The position numbers and the translations under genes were made by a program. Positions 5,902 to 8,243 of a stretch of 8,243 nucleotides of DNA are shown one piece after another; positions within the stretch are counted from its first letter, which is position 1, and each line of letters begins with the position of its first letter. The notes below the pieces were generated by a model. The model saw only the letters and a list, made by a program, of their open reading frames with translations, did not search any database and had not been told where the DNA came from. The stretch covers positions 1 through 8,243 of the forward strand of contig DAOVKO010000089.1 in assembly GCA_030631725.1 (NCBI GenBank), read 5' to 3'. The stretch comes from Actinomycetes bacterium. GTDB lineage: Bacteria; Planctomycetota; Phycisphaerae; JAACET01.

Positions 5902-6206
5902 GTCGCAGGAGAGAGTAAAAGACCTGAATATCCGGCTTGCGAGACTTATTGGCACAAGACTCTGAAAATAAGGTAGTTAGAGACGTTAAACACTATCGAG
6001 CTGTCATGGACGGCCCGGCAGGTTTTTCCGGTTATTCCGGAAAGTAGCTGGAAAGGTCCCCTCTGAGAGCCGATATGCTCTCTGAGGACTACAAAGTGGC
6101 ATGGGCCCCGGTGCTCCGGCTTAGTCGGCCGCAAAATCTCGATCTCGGCCGGTATTCAAGCAAAACAAGGAGTAACCGGCTGTATAGCCCAGGAAGGAGC
6201 CCGACA
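5902..6206 (+). promoter_or_regulatory. Structured intergenic leader between murD and csrA
   Basis: These 305 nt hold no gene that I can support. Three hairpins are visible. TTTCCGG-TTATT-CCGGAAA (6025-6043) is perfect but lacks a U-tract. CCTC-T-GAGAGC / GCTCTC-T-GAGG (6060-6087) has a single T-T mismatch. The third, at 6146-6182, carries the ACAAGGA motif and is listed separately. GGA triplets occur at 5908, 6008, 6039, 6050, 6086, 6169, 6192 and 6196. I could not find a convincing promoter: TTGGCA at 5949 lacks a -10 at a sensible distance. The csrA transcript start is therefore unknown, and read-through from pyrF-murD is possible. Confidence 0.5.
6146..6199 (+). promoter_or_regulatory. 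Putative CsrA autoregulatory site in the csrA 5' leader
   Basis: CGGCCGGT (6146-6153) pairs with ACCGGCTG (6175-6182), 8 bp with one G-U, leaving a 21-nt loop that holds ACAAGGA (6165-6171). CsrA is known to prefer ACA(A/G)GGA presented in a hairpin loop. A second set of GGA triplets (6192 and 6196) lies in the AGGAAGGAG ribosome binding site 23-27 nt further on, a spacing that a CsrA dimer could bridge. Binding would block translation of csrA. An alternative GGCT/AGCC pairing (6178-6181 with 6186-6189 or 6198-6201) could also hide part of the ribosome binding site. Confidence 0.55.
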
Positions 6207-6446
6207 ATGTTGGTTCTTTCACGACAACGCGACGAATCCATTATGATTGGTGACGACGTAGAAATCACCATCGTTGACGTACGGGGTGATAAAGTGCGAC
6301 TGGGAATCACTGCCCCAACAGAGATTCCCGTCCATCGCAAGGAGGTCTATGAGGCCATAAAGCGTGAGGGTGGCAGAGGTTACAAAGTACATACTCGCCA
6401 CACCAAAAAGCACGACACTTCTGAACCCGCCGACAACAGCTCCTGA
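6207..6446 (+). CDS. csrA: Carbon storage regulator CsrA (RNA-binding translational regulator)
   Basis: CsrA is a small homodimeric RNA-binding protein that represses or activates translation by binding GGA motifs in mRNA leaders. The 79-residue product starts MLVLSRQRDESIMIGDDVEI. L4 and R44 (in PVHRKEVYEAI), the residues known to contact RNA in E. coli CsrA, are both present, as is the core strand VRLGITAP. Residues after about 55 form a basic, His- and Lys-rich tail (YKVHTRHTKKHD) of the variable kind. ATG 6207 is chosen because AAGGAG ends 7 nt upstream and the family begins exactly at MLVL. An in-frame upstream ATG at 6075 would add 44 unconserved residues. The leader contains candidate CsrA sites, so negative autoregulation is plausible. 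No flagellar gene or FliW, its usual antagonist in some phyla, is in view. Confidence 0.96.
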   Translation: MLVLSRQRDESIMIGDDVEITIVDVRGDKVRLGITAPTEIPVHRKEVYEAIKREGGRGYKVHTRHTKKHDTSEPADNSS

Positions 6447-6492
6447 AGCCAAACCCCTGGCCCGTCAAAAACCTTCCCCCCGGATTTTTCTC

Positions 6493-6521
6493 TTGACAAT
6501 ACCCGCCCAGCAGGCTAAAAT
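6493..6521 (+). promoter_or_regulatory. Near-consensus sigma70 promoter for polA
   Basis: A perfect TTGACA (6493-6498) and TAAAAT (6516-6521) are separated by 17 nt, making this the best promoter in the window. Transcription would start near 6528, giving an unusually long leader of about 150 nt before the polA ATG. The first part of that leader can form CTTGAA (6536-6541) paired with TTCAAG (6556-6561). Confidence 0.82.
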
Positions 6522-6677
6522 GCTTGTAATCTCGCCTTGAAGATTCTGGTATTTGTTCAAGCTCTCGGTTTCCAAAGTGCCATTTAGCGCAATCACCTCT
6601 TATAAAGCAAGTTGCCTGCAACGATTACCCACCTAACTGACGGGGAAGAGTTCAACGAAATCTCGCCCACTTTCCGA

Positions 6678-8243
6678 ATGACCAAAACACTCTACATCAT
6701 TGACGGGCATTCGCACATTTACGCGGCCTTCTACGCCTTGCGGAACCTCACCAGCCCATCGGGCGAGCCCACCAATGCCACCTTCGGCTTTCTGGGCATG
6801 CTCCTCAAACTGCTCCGCACCAAGCAGCCGGACATGCTGGCCGTGGCCATGGACTCGGAGGGCCCCACCTTTCGCCACGAACAGTTCGGCCAATACAAGG
6901 CCAACCGCCCGGAAATGCCCGATGAGCTTAGCTGCCAAATCGGGCGGATTCGTCAAATCGTTGAGTTGCTCCATATCCCCGTGCTCTCTCAGCAAGGTTA
7001 CGAGGCCGACGACCTGATCGCCAGCCTCTGCCACCAGGTGCACTCCAGTGATACCCAGGTCTTTATTTGCTCCAAGGACAAGGATTTCGAGCAACTCATA
7101 TCCGCCAAGGTAGCCATGTACGATGCCAAGAACGACACCGTTCTGGATGCCGATTCGCTGCTGGCCAAGAAGGGCTTGACGCCCGCCCAGACTGCCGACG
7201 TATTGGCCCTGGTTGGCGACGCCGCGGACAACATTCCCGGCGTGCCGGGCATAGGCCCAAAAAAGGCCGCCGCCCTCATCCAGAACTACGGCACCCTCGA
7301 TAATCTCCTGGCCCACCGCGACGAAGTCCCCGGGGCGATGGGTCGCAACCTCAGGGCCAGCATAGAGGCCGTCAACACAGCCCGACGACTGATCGCCTTG
7401 CGCAGCGACACCGATCTGGGCCGAGCCCTGGACACAGCAGGTTGGCGAGAGTCACCCGAGCCCGAATTAAGAGAGATCCTGAGCGAACTGGGCTTCAAGA
7501 AATTCCTCTCGGCCATAGATGAGCTTTGGCCCGACTCGGCCAATCAGTCGCCCCAGGCACCGCCCAGCCCGACGAGCAGGGCCAAATATGTATTAGTGAA
7601 CAGCGAGGCCAAGTTCGGAGAATTCCTCACCGAGCTGTCCAAGCAAAAGGCTATAGCCCTGGACACCGAAACCACGGGCCTAAATCCCCTCCAAGCCCAA
7701 CTGGTGGGAATGAGTTTCTCCTGGCAAGCCGGCCAAGCCTACTATCTGCCCTTTAGGGCTTTTCTCGGCCAGAACACCCTGGCCACCGATAAGCATCTGC
7801 CCCGCCTCCGCCAGGTCCTCGAGGATCAGAGCATCGCCAAGTACGGACACAACATCAAATATGACTTGCTGATCCTCAAGTCAGCCGGCATCGAGCTAGC
7901 CGGCATTGTTTTCGACACCATGGTTGCCAGTTACCTGCTCGAATCCGACCGGCCCAGCCATTCGCTCAAGGCCCTGGGCCGCGACCTCTTGGGCATGGAG
8001 GTTACTGAAATCACCGAGCTGATCGGCAAAGGCCAAAAGCAGATCGGCTTCGATGAGGTCCCCCTCGAACAGGCCTGCGACTATGCCGCCCGCGACGCCG
8101 ACATGACCTGGCAATTACAACAGCTGCTCAGCAAGCATCTCGGGCCAGCCGGCCTCGAAAAACTCTTCCATGACGTAGAGATCCCTCTGGTCGAAGTCCT
8201 CGCCCAGATGGAGTTCAACGGCATCAAGCTCGATGAAAAAATA
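6678..8243 (+). CDS. polA: DNA polymerase I, N-terminal 522 residues (3' end outside window)
   Basis: PolA fills gaps and removes RNA primers in replication and repair. The frame is open from ATG 6678 to the window edge without a stop. The 5'-nuclease domain shows IDGHSHIYAAFYAL with D9, FGQYKANRPEMPDEL, GYEADDLIA with D111 and D112, SKDKDFEQLI (132-141), and the helix-hairpin-helix GDAADNIPGVPGIGPKKA (180-197). A Pro/Ser linker (around SPQAPPSPTS) leads to the 3'-5' exonuclease domain. There the proofreading residues are intact: D329 and E331 in ALDTETTGLNP, GHNIKYDLLIL with D396, and YAARDADMTW with Y469 and D473. Many PolA homologues have lost these. The polymerase domain lies beyond the window. 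There is no good Shine-Dalgarno sequence; GGGGAAGAG is too far upstream (about 6640-6648). The gene has its own promoter at 6493-6521. Confidence 0.97.
   Translation, partial: MTKTLYIIDGHSHIYAAFYALRNLTSPSGEPTNATFGFLGMLLKLLRTKQPDMLAVAMDSEGPTFRHEQFGQYKANRPEMPDELSCQIGRIRQIVELLHIPVLSQQGYEADDLIASLCHQVHSSDTQVFICSKDKDFEQLISAKVAMYDAKNDTVLDADSLLAKKGLTPAQTADVLALVGDAADNIPGVPGIGPKKAAALIQNYGTLDNLLAHRDEVPGAMGRNLRASIEAVNTARRLIALRSDTDLGRALDTAGWRESPEPELREILSELGFKKFLSAIDELWPDSANQSPQAPPSPTSRAKYVLVNSEAKFGEFLTELSKQKAIALDTETTGLNPLQAQLVGMSFSWQAGQAYYLPFRAFLGQNTLATDKHLPRLRQVLEDQSIAKYGHNIKYDLLILKSAGIELAGIVFDTMVASYLLESDRPSHSLKALGRDLLGMEVTEITELIGKGQKQIGFDEVPLEQACDYAARDADMTWQLQQLLSKHLGPAGLEKLFHDVEIPLVEVLAQMEFNGIKLDEKI

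Noticed and set aside
5949..5966. TTGGCAC resembling a sigma54 -24 element before csrA
   Set aside because: The required GC at the -12 position is replaced by TG (TCTG), so it does not match. It also lacks a sigma70 -10 at 16-18 nt.
6025..6043. Perfect hairpin TTTCCGG-TTATT-CCGGAAA as a murD terminator
   Set aside because: No U-tract follows on either strand and the stem is only 7 bp, so termination is not supported.
6075..6206. N-terminal extension of csrA from ATG 6075
   Set aside because: The family begins at MLVL and a good ribosome binding site precedes ATG 6207; the extension crosses the structured leader.
6467..6489. AAAAACC..GGATTTTT as a terminator after csrA
   Set aside because: The pairing is only two GC pairs and four AT pairs with an A-A mismatch, too weak to call.
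6538..6588. Short TTG-started peptide frame in the polA leader
   Set aside because: It has only 16 codons, no ribosome binding site and no recognisable regulatory peptide pattern.

Overview
The window is a GC-rich bacterial chromosome segment that mostly carries housekeeping genes on the + strand. Between them lies a minus-strand accessory block of about 1.9 kb. The likely source is a Planctomycetes bacterium, possibly of the Phycisphaerae. Three things suggest this: csrA sits beside polA, many genes lack a clear Shine-Dalgarno sequence, and the intergenic repeats are of the ACAAAGGC and ATCTGTG..CATCTGTGGCTAAT kind that I associate with such genomes. This is an inference from style, not a database result.

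Left part (1-1294): the 3' end of asd (aspartate-semialdehyde dehydrogenase; lysine, diaminopimelate, threonine and methionine synthesis) is followed 10 nt later by truA (tRNA pseudouridine synthase A). A strong intrinsic terminator closes the unit.

Accessory block (about 1295-3240): every gene here is on the minus strand. It holds a dRS3-like palindromic repeat, a HEPN-like helical protein of lower GC, tandem and dispersed intergenic repeats, and a decayed second copy of a gene 3' end. It also holds a 35-residue lysine-rich micro-gene with a perfect ribosome binding site, and a single-pass membrane-anchored protein of unknown function.

Right part (3370-8243): a good sigma70-type promoter drives pyrF (orotidine-5'-phosphate decarboxylase, pyrimidine synthesis), and murD (peptidoglycan precursor ligase) follows 29 nt later. 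A 305-nt structured leader precedes csrA. It contains an ACAAGGA motif in a hairpin loop and two GGA triplets in the ribosome binding site, which fits CsrA autoregulation. Finally, a near-consensus promoter with a leader of about 150 nt precedes polA, which runs off the window. Its first 522 codons contain intact 5'-nuclease and 3'-5' proofreading motifs.

I see no CRISPR array, tRNA, rRNA, transposase or obvious multi-gene novel system. The most rewarding items are the overlooked micro-gene, the duplicated gene tail beside it, and the csrA leader.
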